Shown here one piece after another: positions 25,379-35,210 of a stretch of DNA of 64,000 nucleotides. The position numbers and the translations under genes were made by a program. The stretch comes from an uncultured Erysipelotrichaceae bacterium (lineage in GTDB: Bacteria > Bacillota_I > Bacilli_A > RF39 > UBA660), in the NCBI GenBank assembly GCA_902789225.1, contig CADANC010000007.1, positions 1 to 64,000 of the forward strand, given 5' to 3'. Position 1 is the first letter of the stretch. Each line of letters opens with the position of its first letter. The notes below the pieces were generated by a model that saw nothing but the letters and a program-made list of their open reading frames with translations, did no database searches and was not told where the DNA came from.

Positions 25379-25777
25379 TTATAGTAATGAAAATATATTT
25401 ATTATAATAGTTATTATTCCAAGTAATATATATCCTATATTTTTCCTTTTTCTTATAGTGATTACTAATGATATGGTTGTTGCTAAAAGTAGTACAAATG
25501 AAATAATAGTATGAGTTCCTTTATTATTTTTCATATATTCTTCTGCTTGTATTGCTTTTTCTTCTTTACTTTTAATACTTTCTAAACATTTTTCTTTATC
25601 TTTTTCAGCATTAGGTCCATGATATGCTAAACCCCTACAATCACTTATTGAATTATTTGTGTTTTCATATATTGTTATTTTGTTACTTCCTACTATATAT
25701 GTATTAATTATTGATATTATTGCTATAATTATAATTATTAATTCAAATAAGCCACTCTTGTTTTTACTATCTTTCAT
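25379..25777 (-). CDS. Membrane protein inserted between xseA and xseB
   Basis: 132 residues. One transmembrane segment at 11-28, an extracellular stretch with two cysteines (CRGLAYHGPNAEKDKEKCLE), and two C-terminal segments (about 87-105 and 112-131). Its ATG overlaps the xseA stop by 4 nt, and xseB starts 21 nt after its stop, so it is co-expressed with both. No family recognised and no obvious link to exonuclease VII. Confidence 0.75.
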   Translation of the reverse strand: MKDSKNKSGLFELIIIIIAIISIINTYIVGSNKITIYENTNNSISDCRGLAYHGPNAEKDKEKCLESIKSKEEKAIQAEEYMKNNKGTHTIISFVLLLATTISLVITIRKRKNIGYILLGIITIIINIFSLL

Positions 25778-27027
25778 ATAACTTTAGCATCAATATCTCC
25801 ATCATTGAACTCAATTTTGATATTGTCCCCTTTCTTGATATTCTTTATACTTGTTATTACTTTATCATCTTTTTTTGTTATTGAATATCCTCTTTGTAAT
25901 GTTTTTAGAGGAGATAAAGTTTCTAGTTTTGATAATATGTTTATATATTTATTTTTCTTTTTATCAAATAGTATTTCTGGGTTTTGTAATACTATTGATG
26001 ATGTTACTTTTTGATAATTTTTTTCTTTAATATGTATTAAATTTGTTAATGAATATTTTAGTCTTTCTAATATTGCATCAAAAGACATTTCTTTTGCTTG
26101 ATATATAGAAATTGGATTTGTAAATATATAGTGCTTTTTTATTTCTTCTAGATGTTTTTTATTTATATTTATTTTATTTATTAATGCTTTATTTAATCTT
26201 ATATTTATTTGATTTATTAATGATATTACTTCATTTTTTTGTGGAACTGCCATTTCTGCTGCTCCTGTTGGTGTTGGTGCACGTAAGTCTGCTACAAAAT
26301 CAGCTATAGTAAAGTCTACTTCATGACCTACTGCTGAGATTATTGGTGTATTGCAATTGTAGATTGCACGAGCAACATCTTCTTCATTGAATGGCCATAA
26401 GTCTTCAATTGATCCTCCACCTCTACCAACAATTAATGTATCTAAATTATAATTATCTGCATTTTTTATCTGTTCTACTATAGTTTCATGAGCTAGTTCT
26501 CCTTGAACTAAGGCTGGAAATAATAGTATTTCACATAATGGCCATCTTCTTTTGATAGTAGATATTATATCTTTTATTGCTGCTCCTGTTGGAGCTGTTA
26601 CTACTCCTACTCTATTTGGAATTTTTGGAATAGGCTTTTTATGTTCTTTATTAAATAATCCTTCTTGTTCTAGTTTCTTTTTTAATTGTTCATAAGCAAT
26701 ATATAGATTACCTACTCCATCTTCTAGCATTTCATTTACATATATTTGATAATTTCCTGTAGTTTCAAATACAGAGATTTTTCCTGTAACTAATACTTTC
26801 ATACCATCTTGAGGCATAAATTTTATATTATTTGTTGCGGATGAAAACATAATAGCAGATATTCTACTCTTTTCATCTTTTAAAGTAAAATAGAAATGTC
26901 CACGTGAGTGTGCTTTAAAATTAGATATTTCTCCTCGCAAGAATACTTCATTTAGATTTATATCATTATCTATTTTATATTTAATATATCTAGTTAATTG
27001 ATTAACACTAATATATTTATCATTCAT
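25774..27027 (-). CDS. xseA: Exodeoxyribonuclease VII large subunit
   Basis: 417 residues, slightly short for the family. The N-terminal OB-fold carries GEISNFKAHSRGHFYFTLKD, the catalytic domain has VVTAPTGAAIKDIISTI, LIVGRGGGSIEDLWPFNEE and the active-site-linked SAVGHEVDFTIADFVADLRA, and the helical C-terminus ends with PLKTLQRGYSI. Degrades single-stranded DNA into oligonucleotides in repair. It overlaps nusB by 8 nt and belongs to a run mutS, nusB, xseA, membrane gene, xseB. Confidence 0.96.
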   Translation of the reverse strand: MNDKYISVNQLTRYIKYKIDNDINLNEVFLRGEISNFKAHSRGHFYFTLKDEKSRISAIMFSSATNNIKFMPQDGMKVLVTGKISVFETTGNYQIYVNEMLEDGVGNLYIAYEQLKKKLEQEGLFNKEHKKPIPKIPNRVGVVTAPTGAAIKDIISTIKRRWPLCEILLFPALVQGELAHETIVEQIKNADNYNLDTLIVGRGGGSIEDLWPFNEEDVARAIYNCNTPIISAVGHEVDFTIADFVADLRAPTPTGAAEMAVPQKNEVISLINQINIRLNKALINKININKKHLEEIKKHYIFTNPISIYQAKEMSFDAILERLKYSLTNLIHIKEKNYQKVTSSIVLQNPEILFDKKKNKYINILSKLETLSPLKTLQRGYSITKKDDKVITSIKNIKKGDNIKIEFNDGDIDAKVI

Positions 27028-27430
27028 TTATTTTTTCCTCATTATGTAAAACACTATCTAAAATACCATTTATAACTTTAGGAATATCATCATTTGAATA
27101 TTTTTTAGATAATTCAATTGCTTCGTCTATTGCAACTTTATTAGGAGTATCTGTATATAATAGTTCATATACTCCTAGCATAATTATTGCTTGATCAGGA
27201 ACTGCTAATCTTGAAAATTCCCATTTATCTTTTAGATATTTATTAGAAACTTCAATAATCTTATCTTTATTTGATAATATGTTTTTTAGAGTTTCTGATA
27301 TGAATTCATCTTTTTCTTCTGTTAATTCACTAATTAAATCTTCTAAATTATAATTGGTATTTGCTTTTTCTAGCATGATAGTTTCATATAATACTTTTAT
27401 AATTATTTCTCTTTTTTCATTTCTAGTCAT
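27020..27430 (-). CDS. nusB: Transcription antitermination factor NusB
   Basis: 136 residues from the ATG at 27430; an in-frame GTG at 27439 sits in the GGTGA ribosome-binding site. The C-terminal helices DKWEFSRLAVPDQAIIMLGVYELLY and KVAIDEAIELSKKYS (shortened here) with a final NGILDSVL are diagnostic. NusB binds boxA RNA with NusE/S10 during rRNA transcription. Neighbouring xseA and xseB are common partners in Bacillota. Confidence 0.93.
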   Translation of the reverse strand: MTRNEKREIIIKVLYETIMLEKANTNYNLEDLISELTEEKDEFISETLKNILSNKDKIIEVSNKYLKDKWEFSRLAVPDQAIIMLGVYELLYTDTPNKVAIDEAIELSKKYSNDDIPKVINGILDSVLHNEEKINE

Positions 27431-27465
27431 TTTTTTCACCTATCTAATTTTATCATATATTACCT

Positions 27466-30015
27466 TTATTTTAAATCGTTCATTTCTTTTTTTAATTCAT
27501 ATAAATAGTTTATAGCTTCCATTGGAGTCATCTCTACTGGATTTATCTCTTTTAATTTTTGTTCTAAAATTGTTTCTTTTGGTACTTCTTCTTCAGTTAA
27601 TTCAAAAAGAGATGTTTGAGTATAAACTTCTTTTTTATTATTTTTGTTTTCATATACATTAAGTATTTCATCTGCTCTATCTATTAATGAATTTGGAAGA
27701 TGTGCAAGATTTGCAACATGGATACCATAACTTTTATCAATTGGTCCTTTTTTAACCTTATGTAGGAATGTTAGTACTCCATTTTCTTCTATTGCTGAAA
27801 CATGAACATTTTCTAGATGATGTAAGTCTCTATCTAGTGAAGTTAATTCATGATAGTGAGTTGAAAACATAGTTTTTGCTTTTATCTTATCATGAATATA
27901 TTCTAAAATTGCTTGAGCTAGAGCCATTCCATCATATGTTGCGGTACCTCTACCTATTTCATCAAATAATATTAAACTATTTGGAGTTGCTTCTCTTAGT
28001 GCTTTATTTGCTTCTTTCATTTCTACCATGAAAGTAGATTCTCCTCCTACTAAGTTATCGCTTGCTCCAATTCTAGTAAATATCTTATCAAATAATGGAA
28101 GAGTTGCACTCTTACATGGCACGAAACATCCTATTTGAGCCATTATTACAGTTATAGCAAATTGTCTCATATAAGTAGATTTTCCTGCCATGTTTGGTCC
28201 TGTAATAAGCAAAATATCTGTATTTTCATCCATTATTATATTATTTGATACATATTTATCTTTTAATACCTGTTCTACTACTGGATGACGACAATCAATT
28301 AATTCTACATTATTATTATCAACGATATTTGGTCTTACAAATTTATATTTATCTGATACCATTGAGAATGCTTCTAACATATCTATTTCACTAATAATAT
28401 TTGCTGTTTCTTGTAAATTCCTAATATATCTTTTTACTACTTCTCTTATATCCATAAATAGTTTATATTCTAAATTTACTATTTTTTCTTCTGCTCCTAA
28501 TATTATATTTTCTTTTTCTTTAAGTTCAGGAGTTATATATCTTTCAGCATTAGCAAGAGTTTGTTTTCTTTCATATCCAAATTCTTCTTTTACTTCTTTT
28601 ATTGACCCTTTTGAGACTTCTATGTAATATCCAAAGACTTTGTTATATCCTACTTTTAAGTTCTTGATGCCTGTTCTTTCTCTTTCAACTTGTTCCATAT
28701 TTATTATGAAATCTTTAGATCCAGTTGATATATCTTTTAATTCATCTAAGTCTTTATTGTATCCTTTTTTAATTAGGTTTCCTTCATGTAATGTTATTGG
28801 AGCATCTTCTTTAATTGCTCTTTCTAATAATTCATATAATTCTTCAAATGTTTTTATTTTTTTATCATATTTTAATTCTTCTAATATTTTTTTTATTTCA
28901 GGAAGTACTCCTAATGATTTTTTTAATTGAATCATATCTTTTACATTTAAATTACCATAATTTATTCTTCCACATAGTCTTTCTAAGTCATATACATTTT
29001 CTAATGCCTTTATTAAATCATCTCTTAGAATAAATTGAGTTGATAATTTAGATACGAAATCATATCTTCTATTAAGTTCTTTTTTATCTCTTAGAGGTTC
29101 TTCTATATTTGCTTTTAAGTATCTTGATCCCATAGCAGTTTTACATTTATCTAATAACCAAAATAAACTGAATTGTCTTGTTCTATCTCTTATTGTTTCA
29201 ACTAGTTCTAAATTATTCTTAGTATTTACATCAAATTCTAAATAATCAGTTGATTTTATTAATTTAGCTTCTTTTAAGTGATGCATATCACCTTTTTTAG
29301 TTTCAACTACATAAAATAGTAATTGCTTTATTGATAGAATTATTCTTTCATCATCTATATTACTGTATATATATGAATAATTATCATCTTCTAAAAATTC
29401 ATCAATTATAGTTACTAGTATATTATGTATTCTTCTTAGACTATCTATTAATACTCTATCTGTTTCTTCATTTACTATTAATTCTTTTATATTTAATTTT
29501 GATATTTTTTGTTCTATTTTTTCATTATCTTTTTCTATTACTGTGGCATTTATTTCACCAGTTGAAATATCTACATAACTTAGTACAAATGAATTAGAGT
29601 TTTCATAGATACTTCCCATATAATTATTACTTTTAGCATCCATATTTTCATCTAATCTAGTACCTTTAGTAATAATTTGAACAACATCTCTTTTAACCAT
29701 TCCTTTTGTTTCTTTAGGATCTTCTAATTGTTCTACTATTGCGACTTTATATCCTTTATCTACCAAATCATTAACGTATGTTGCATATGCATGATGAGGT
29801 ATTCCACACATAGGAACTCTTTCTTCTAATCCTGCTTGTTTTCCAGTTAAAGTTAGTTCTAATACTCTAGATATTTCTATAGCATCATCAAAAAACATTT
29901 CATAGAAATCTCCGAGTCTAAAGAATATAATACAGTCTTCATATTTCTCTTTTATTTCCATGTATTGTAACATTACAGGACTTAGTTTTGATTTATCTAC
30001 TTCACTACGTTTCAT
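27466..30015 (-). CDS. mutS: DNA mismatch repair protein MutS
   Basis: 849 residues, full length. The mismatch-reading phenylalanine is in FFRLGDFYEMFFDDA near residue 38; the ATPase domain has the Walker A LITGPNMAGKSTYMRQ, then DEIGRGTATYDGMA (Walker B) and the dimerisation/HTH region STHYHELT. It recognises base mismatches and recruits MutL; no mutL lies in the window. TATAAT then GGTGAT before the ATG gives a 19-nt gap. It leads the repair-oriented run that continues through nusB and xseA. Confidence 0.97.
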   Translation of the reverse strand: MKRSEVDKSKLSPVMLQYMEIKEKYEDCIIFFRLGDFYEMFFDDAIEISRVLELTLTGKQAGLEERVPMCGIPHHAYATYVNDLVDKGYKVAIVEQLEDPKETKGMVKRDVVQIITKGTRLDENMDAKSNNYMGSIYENSNSFVLSYVDISTGEINATVIEKDNEKIEQKISKLNIKELIVNEETDRVLIDSLRRIHNILVTIIDEFLEDDNYSYIYSNIDDERIILSIKQLLFYVVETKKGDMHHLKEAKLIKSTDYLEFDVNTKNNLELVETIRDRTRQFSLFWLLDKCKTAMGSRYLKANIEEPLRDKKELNRRYDFVSKLSTQFILRDDLIKALENVYDLERLCGRINYGNLNVKDMIQLKKSLGVLPEIKKILEELKYDKKIKTFEELYELLERAIKEDAPITLHEGNLIKKGYNKDLDELKDISTGSKDFIINMEQVERERTGIKNLKVGYNKVFGYYIEVSKGSIKEVKEEFGYERKQTLANAERYITPELKEKENIILGAEEKIVNLEYKLFMDIREVVKRYIRNLQETANIISEIDMLEAFSMVSDKYKFVRPNIVDNNNVELIDCRHPVVEQVLKDKYVSNNIIMDENTDILLITGPNMAGKSTYMRQFAITVIMAQIGCFVPCKSATLPLFDKIFTRIGASDNLVGGESTFMVEMKEANKALREATPNSLILFDEIGRGTATYDGMALAQAILEYIHDKIKAKTMFSTHYHELTSLDRDLHHLENVHVSAIEENGVLTFLHKVKKGPIDKSYGIHVANLAHLPNSLIDRADEILNVYENKNNKKEVYTQTSLFELTEEEVPKETILEQKLKEINPVEMTPMEAINYLYELKKEMNDLK

Positions 30016-30056
30016 AATATCACCAACTCTTTTTATTATAACAAATTATTAATTAA

Positions 30057-30099
30057 AAAAAAGAAAATACTTAATATTTTCTAATTATAAGTACTTTCT
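30057..30099 (-). terminator. Terminator of the LemA-like gene
   Basis: Arms GAAAATACTTA and TAAGTACTTTC with one wobble pair; a long T-run on the minus strand. Confidence 0.65.
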
Positions 30100-30584
30100 T
30101 TTTTAAATCTAAATATAAATGAAATTATATTATTTGGAAATTTAGAAATATAATTATTATATTTAGTTACTGAATTATTGTAATTAATTATTTTTTTATC
30201 TAATTTAGTATTTTTCTTTTTATAATCTTTTATTAGATTTTTAATTGTATCATTATCTTTTATTTCTTTTTCTAAATTATTAATTTTATTATCTAATTCT
30301 TTATTATATTTTGTTTTATTTTCTACTTTATATGATTCTCCTAAATTAGATATATCTTTTTTTAATTCTTTTATATAAGTATTATTTTTATCTATTACTT
30401 TTAATTCATCAATTATTTTATTTACTATTACTTCTTTTTCTTCTATAACAGTTACTAAATTTGAATAGTCATTATCCACATTTAGTTTATATTTATTTAT
30501 TTTAGTATATCCAGTAATAAGTAGATATGCTAATACTATTGCGATTATTAAAACAAATATTATTAATAATTTTTTATGTTTCAT
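30081..30584 (-). CDS. LemA-like membrane-anchored protein
   Basis: 167 residues. An N-terminal transmembrane segment (5-24) is followed by a long helical domain, and the C-terminal block YNNSVTKYNNYISKFPNNII matches the LemA signature (YN-x2-V-x2-YN-x2-I-x2-FP). LemA proteins are coiled helical bundles anchored outside the membrane, with unclear function. The central region is more lysine/asparagine-rich than typical and lacks the strong N-terminal VDVQLKRR-like motif, so it is divergent. It follows gltX by 15 nt, probably in the same transcript. Confidence 0.7.
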   Translation of the reverse strand: MKHKKLLIIFVLIIAIVLAYLLITGYTKINKYKLNVDNDYSNLVTVIEEKEVIVNKIIDELKVIDKNNTYIKELKKDISNLGESYKVENKTKYNKELDNKINNLEKEIKDNDTIKNLIKDYKKKNTKLDKKIINYNNSVTKYNNYISKFPNNIISFIFRFKKESTYN

Positions 30585-30599
30585 AGATACCTTTCTATC

Positions 30600-32255
30600 C
30601 TATTTATAAATTTTTTTGAATAATTCAATTCTCTTGTTTATTCTTTCTTTTCCTAGTATTTGCATAATTGAATATAAATCTGGAGAGTTTCTTCTTCCTG
30701 TAATTATAACTCTTAAGATTTCACAGACGTCTCCAACATTTCCTTTGTATTTATCTGGATTTGCTTTATATTCTTTATTATTAGCTGCATAACCATTTTC
30801 AATTGAAAAGTTCTTTATTCCTTCAAACCATTCTTCATTAGTTTGATCTAAATTTAGATTAGCAACATATTTTTCGATTAATTCTACATCATAATCTTTA
30901 TCTGAATCTAGTTTAGAATATTTTTCTTTTTCAAATAATTCATCTAAAGCATATGAGAATTCTTCTTTAACATCACTATATTTTGAAATATCTTTTCTTG
31001 GTCTAGGACCTTCTTTTTCAATATTAAAGAATTTTTCTAAATCTTCTTTATTATCTTCCATTAATTTAGCATATTCTTCATCATGCTTTTTAGCCCATTC
31101 TAAAGTTTCAGCATATACTTCTTTTCCGTTTTTACGAGAGAAGTATGTTTTGCATAAATTAACTAGTTTGTTTTCATCAAATGATGTTCCACCTACTGCT
31201 TGTTTATCAAATGAGAATTTAAAATCTTCTATAGCCTTTTCAGGATTATTTAGATACCATTCTTCAAAATTAGTATTTGTAATGGTTGCTAGATAAAGAT
31301 GTAGAGCTTCAATTGGAATACCATTTTCTTCATAGTATTTTACTCCAAAGAATGGATCTTTTCTTTTTGATATTTTTCTAATATTACCTGTTTCTTTGTC
31401 CTTTATAGTTATTGGAGCTATATGGCAATATTTTACTGGTTCAAATCCTAGTAATTCAAATAATTGTATATGAAGAGGTACACTACTTACCCATTCATCA
31501 CCTCTAATAACATGAGTTGTATGCATTAAGTGATCATCTATTACATGGGCAAAATGATATACAGGAGATCCATCTTTTTTAAGAATTATTGAATCTGTAT
31601 CATGTTCTGGAAATTTCATTTTTCCTTTAATACAATCTGTTATTTCTACTGTGTTTTTAGGATTTCCTGGACTTTTTAATCTTATTACATATTCTTCATT
31701 ATTATCTAGATGCTTTTTTACTTCTTCTAGTGATAGATCTCTATCTGCTGCATATATTCCATATATACCTATTTTTGTTTTATTTAATTCTTGTTCTTCT
31801 CTTATTGCTTGTATTTCTTCTTCTGTCATAAAACAAGGATATGCATAATCATTTATAATCATATCTTTTATATATGTTTGATAGATTTCGTTTCTTTCAC
31901 TTTGAATATAAGGTCCATATTCTCCTTCATAGCCATATCCTTCTGTTGGTGTTATCTCAAAATCTTTTAGAACTCCAGTAATATTTTCAATACCACCTTC
32001 AACCATTCTTTTTTGATCAGTATCTTCTATACGTAGATAAAAAACACCATTACTTTGTTTTGCATATACCATATCAGCAAATGCGCTTAATAAATTTCCT
32101 AAATGAACACTACCTGTTGGAGAAGGTCCATAACGAGTAACCATTGCATCTTTAGGCAAATCTCTTTTTGGATACTTCTTTTCATAATAATCTCGGTCAT
32201 GTTTTATATTAGGAAATAATAGATTAGCTAATTCTATTCTTTCTTCCTTTGTCAT
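30600..32255 (-). CDS. gltX: Glutamyl-tRNA synthetase
   Basis: 551 residues, longer than the usual 470-490, as in a group of GluRS from clostridia and relatives. The HIGH-type motif is YGPSPTGSVHLGN (residues 42-54), the KMSKS-type motif is KISKRKDP in the middle, and GDEWVSS follows the family. Charges tRNA-Glu, and probably also tRNA-Gln if GatCAB is used. tRNA-Gln lies 33 nt upstream on the same strand with no terminator between, so gltX can be co-transcribed with it. Confidence 0.93.
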   Translation of the reverse strand: MTKEERIELANLLFPNIKHDRDYYEKKYPKRDLPKDAMVTRYGPSPTGSVHLGNLLSAFADMVYAKQSNGVFYLRIEDTDQKRMVEGGIENITGVLKDFEITPTEGYGYEGEYGPYIQSERNEIYQTYIKDMIINDYAYPCFMTEEEIQAIREEQELNKTKIGIYGIYAADRDLSLEEVKKHLDNNEEYVIRLKSPGNPKNTVEITDCIKGKMKFPEHDTDSIILKKDGSPVYHFAHVIDDHLMHTTHVIRGDEWVSSVPLHIQLFELLGFEPVKYCHIAPITIKDKETGNIRKISKRKDPFFGVKYYEENGIPIEALHLYLATITNTNFEEWYLNNPEKAIEDFKFSFDKQAVGGTSFDENKLVNLCKTYFSRKNGKEVYAETLEWAKKHDEEYAKLMEDNKEDLEKFFNIEKEGPRPRKDISKYSDVKEEFSYALDELFEKEKYSKLDSDKDYDVELIEKYVANLNLDQTNEEWFEGIKNFSIENGYAANNKEYKANPDKYKGNVGDVCEILRVIITGRRNSPDLYSIMQILGKERINKRIELFKKIYK

Positions 32256-32287
32256 AAATACACCTCTATATTTTTATTTCTTTATTA

Positions 32288-32362
32288 TGGCTGCCCCAGT
32301 TAGATTCGAACTAACGCATCGTTGGGTCAGAGCCAACTGCCTTACCGCTTGGCCATGGGGCA
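32288..32362 (-). tRNA. tRNA-Gln (CTG)
   Basis: 75 nt with encoded CCA. Acceptor TGCCCCA/TGGGGCA, discriminator G; anticodon stem GTTGG/CCAAC encloses CTCTGAC, anticodon CTG (codon CAG). The weak T-A first acceptor pair is usual for tRNA-Gln. Confidence 0.93.
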
Positions 32363-32373
32363 ACGTCATAAAT

Positions 32374-32402
32374 AATATATCATAATTAGTACTAAAATTA
32401 AA
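32374..32402 (-). promoter_or_regulatory. Promoter of tRNA-Gln and gltX
   Basis: TTTAAT (32402-32397), 17 nt, TATATT (32379-32374) with TATG extension. Confidence 0.6.
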
Positions 32403-32436
32403 GAATAAAAAAAAGAAGTATCGCTACTTCTTATTC
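32403..32436 (-). terminator. Terminator of the 32431 gene
   Basis: AAGAAGTA-TCGC-TACTTCTT with eight T on the minus strand; the stop of the 32431 gene lies in the stem. Confidence 0.85.
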
Positions 32437-32949
32437 AATTACTGGAATAGTTTTCTTGTATTTTGAAATTGCATCAATTATGTCATCTTTTTTAGTTATA
32501 TCAAAGAAGAAATATATTGGAGCTGTAGTAATAACTACTACTGTATGCTTTCTAACAACTATAGCTTTAACCATACTCCATTCAAAAGTCATTTCTATTC
32601 CAAAATATGACTTATCATGAATTCCTCCACCATCAATTTCAATTTCATTTTTAAAATTTGTACTTCTTCTTATGCAGTACATTTTAATTACGAATATTAT
32701 ATTAAATAACAGATATAGGAATGCTACTATAGTAAGTGCTAATCCTATTACTAATAAAGGCTTACTTCCTAACAATGATAATATTCCTGCACTCAATAGA
32801 AGTATAATAGTTATTAATAATACATGTTCACTATAATTGTAATTAGGATTTTTATGTGTTTTTAAAATATAGTTTTTATTAACAATTACTCCTAATGATT
32901 CATTACCACATTTGAAAAAATTCTTTTTAATATTACTTCTTATCTTCAT
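32431..32949 (-). CDS. Membrane protein with YcxB-like C-terminal domain
   Basis: 172 residues. Two transmembrane segments (about 43-62 and 66-90) are followed by a soluble stretch: a W in FEWSMVKAIVVRKHTVVVIT and a final YFFFDI, the pattern of YcxB-like domains (F-x-W, then a hydrophobic strand and a short PK-like end). Function of the domain is unknown. It is a single gene with its own terminator. Confidence 0.7.
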   Translation of the reverse strand: MKIRSNIKKNFFKCGNESLGVIVNKNYILKTHKNPNYNYSEHVLLITIILLLSAGILSLLGSKPLLVIGLALTIVAFLYLLFNIIFVIKMYCIRRSTNFKNEIEIDGGGIHDKSYFGIEMTFEWSMVKAIVVRKHTVVVITTAPIYFFFDITKKDDIIDAISKYKKTIPVIE

Positions 32950-33025
32950 AAAATACTCCTTCTATTCTTATTTTTATTTTACTAAAACTTTATTTTTTTT
33001 TCAACATAATTCAACAAAAAGTTTC

Positions 33026-33895
33026 TTATATTATTTCTTCATCTACTATAGTCTTTAATTTTTTAGAATATGATTTTATATGATTTCCAATGATATCAGT
33101 AACTTCTCCTATAGATATAAATGCTGATTCATCCATTTCCGAAACAATCTTTTTTAATTCATATATTTCTATTCTAGTTAAAACACAATATAAAATTTCT
33201 TTATCGCCTGATAATAACCCTTTTCCCTTCATCATTGTTGTTGTTCTTCCTAATTTATTATATATTTCTCTGGCTAATTCTTTTCCTTTATCTGTTATTA
33301 TTATTGCTGATTTTGTTTGTTCTAATCCAGTTGATACTAGATCAATCATTTTAAATGTTATAAAGTAAGTTAATATTGAGTATAGAGCTCTATCTATTCC
33401 AAATAGAAATGCTGCGACTGAATATATTATTAAATTAAATATTAATACTATTTGACCTACTGATAGATTTAATTTTTTTGTTAATACTAGAGCGACTGAT
33501 TCAGTTCCATCTACACATCCACCAAATCTAATTACTAATCCTACTCCAATTCCTAGCATCGCTCCTCCAAAAACTGTTGCTAATAAGATTTCGTTTGTTA
33601 TTGGTTCTATTATTTCCAATAATTTAAGAAATAATGCGAACGTGAGCATTCCGTAGACAGTTCTTGCTAAAAAGTATTTTCCTAAGTGCTTATAACCTAC
33701 TAATACAAATGGGATATTTATTATTAATACTAAAATACTTAATGAAATACCAGATAATTTACTTATAATCATTGATATTCCTGTTACTCCACCATCTAAA
33801 ATAGTATTAGGAATTAATAATGTATCTATAGCAAAAGCTGCTATTAAGGTTCCTATTGTTATTATTACATATGATAATATTGTATCTTTTTTCAT
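33026..33895 (-). CDS. YitT family membrane protein
   Basis: 289 residues. Five to six transmembrane segments in residues 8-190 with DTLLIPNTILDGGVTGISMI and FGGCVDGTESVALVL typical of the family, then a C-terminal cytoplasmic DUF2179 domain (DKGKELAREIYNKLGRTTTMMKGKG). Transport function is suspected but unproven. TATAAT lies 16 nt before the ATG with GGTGAT between. It is bounded downstream by its own stop and by a promoter-rich region upstream. Confidence 0.92.
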   Translation of the reverse strand: MKKDTILSYVIITIGTLIAAFAIDTLLIPNTILDGGVTGISMIISKLSGISLSILVLIINIPFVLVGYKHLGKYFLARTVYGMLTFALFLKLLEIIEPITNEILLATVFGGAMLGIGVGLVIRFGGCVDGTESVALVLTKKLNLSVGQIVLIFNLIIYSVAAFLFGIDRALYSILTYFITFKMIDLVSTGLEQTKSAIIITDKGKELAREIYNKLGRTTTMMKGKGLLSGDKEILYCVLTRIEIYELKKIVSEMDESAFISIGEVTDIIGNHIKSYSKKLKTIVDEEII

Positions 33896-33918
33896 AGCAT
33901 CACCTAGTATAATTATAC

Positions 33919-33952
33919 AAAAAAATAACTAGATTTTCTAGTTATTTTTTAT
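33919..33952 (-). terminator. Terminator of the two-component operon
   Basis: AAATAACTAG-ATTTT-CTAGTTATTT with T-runs on both sides; it overlaps the histidine kinase stop. Confidence 0.85.
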
Positions 33953-35210
33953 GATATATTATGAAAGATACTCCTTTCTTTTCATTTTTAATATTTATAT
34001 CGTAATTCATAATATTTAGAGTTTTCTTGACTATTGATAATCCTAATCCAAATTGTCCTTTTACTCCTTTTCTAAAAGGAATAAATATTCCTTCTAATAA
34101 ATTGTTGTCTATGTTTTCTCCATCATTATATACAATTATTTTATTATTTTTTAAAGTAATTTTTATTTCACTTTTTGCATATCTAATAGAATTACTTAAT
34201 AAATTATCTAATATTGTTTCCCAATTGTCATTAGTTCCAAATATTTTCGATTTTTTATCTATTTCTGTCTTAAAATTAATATTTTTGTTTGTAAATTTAA
34301 ATTTATTTACTTCTTCTTCAATTATTTGGCTTATATTTACTTTTTCTAATATTATATTTTTGTTATCTTTTAGATAATCTAACTTATTAAGATATAGAAG
34401 AGATTTTACTTTATTATCAAGTTTTTCTGTTTGTTCTTTTATTACTTTTATTGCTTCTTTTTCATCTTCTATTCCATCTTCTACTGCTTCTGTATAGGAT
34501 TTAATAACTGTTAGAGGAGTTTTAAAATCATGAGATATATTTTGATACATTTGATTACGATATTCTTCTTGATTCTTTAAATATAATCTCATATCTTCTA
34601 AAGCTAGAGCTAGACTTTCTATTTCATCATCTACTGCAAAATGTATATTATGATTGAATTCAGGATTATCTATATTATCTATTTTTTCCTTTAATTTTTC
34701 TATTTTATTTACTACTAGTGTTGACCATATTAATAAAAGGAATGCTACTAGTGCATATGTAATTAATACTATAGGAAATATTGCTGTCAAAGTTTTTGCT
34801 TTCATGTTTTTAATATAACTATCATTTGTTATTGCTATTCTTATAGTATTTTTATTTATTATTTTATAATAGTAATATTGTTGATTCTTATATGTGAATT
34901 TTCCTTTTTCTTCAGGCATTTCCTTTATTAATTTATCTAAATCTTTATATTTTATGACATCATCTAGATTATCTGATGAAGATATTACATCTTTTTGTAT
35001 TGAAATATATGCTATTTCTGTATCTATTAGAGTTTGATCTACTTCATTATCTATAAATTTTAAAGGTTCACTTAAATAATTATATAAGTTTGCTTCTGCT
35101 ACAGGAGTTATTACTCTGGGAAGTGCTACTCCTAGTGAAATAATAATTATTACAAATGATAAAGTTATTAACCACATTAGTTGTTTACTTAATTTAAATG
35201 TATTATTCAT
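33942..35210 (-). CDS. Sensor histidine kinase
   Basis: 422 residues. Transmembrane helix 1 at 13-32, an extracellular sensor region of about 110 residues, helix 2 at about 144-166, a HAMP-like linker, the phosphoacceptor region YQNISHDFKTPLTVIKSY, and the ATPase domain with NLLSNSIRYAKSEI (N box) and GQFGLGLSIVKKTL (G2 box). The family phosphorylates its paired regulator in response to an outside signal, here unknown. Its start overlaps the response regulator stop by 8 nt. Confidence 0.94.
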   Translation of the reverse strand: MNNTFKLSKQLMWLITLSFVIIIISLGVALPRVITPVAEANLYNYLSEPLKFIDNEVDQTLIDTEIAYISIQKDVISSSDNLDDVIKYKDLDKLIKEMPEEKGKFTYKNQQYYYYKIINKNTIRIAITNDSYIKNMKAKTLTAIFPIVLITYALVAFLLLIWSTLVVNKIEKLKEKIDNIDNPEFNHNIHFAVDDEIESLALALEDMRLYLKNQEEYRNQMYQNISHDFKTPLTVIKSYTEAVEDGIEDEKEAIKVIKEQTEKLDNKVKSLLYLNKLDYLKDNKNIILEKVNISQIIEEEVNKFKFTNKNINFKTEIDKKSKIFGTNDNWETILDNLLSNSIRYAKSEIKITLKNNKIIVYNDGENIDNNLLEGIFIPFRKGVKGQFGLGLSIVKKTLNIMNYDINIKNEKKGVSFIIYHKK

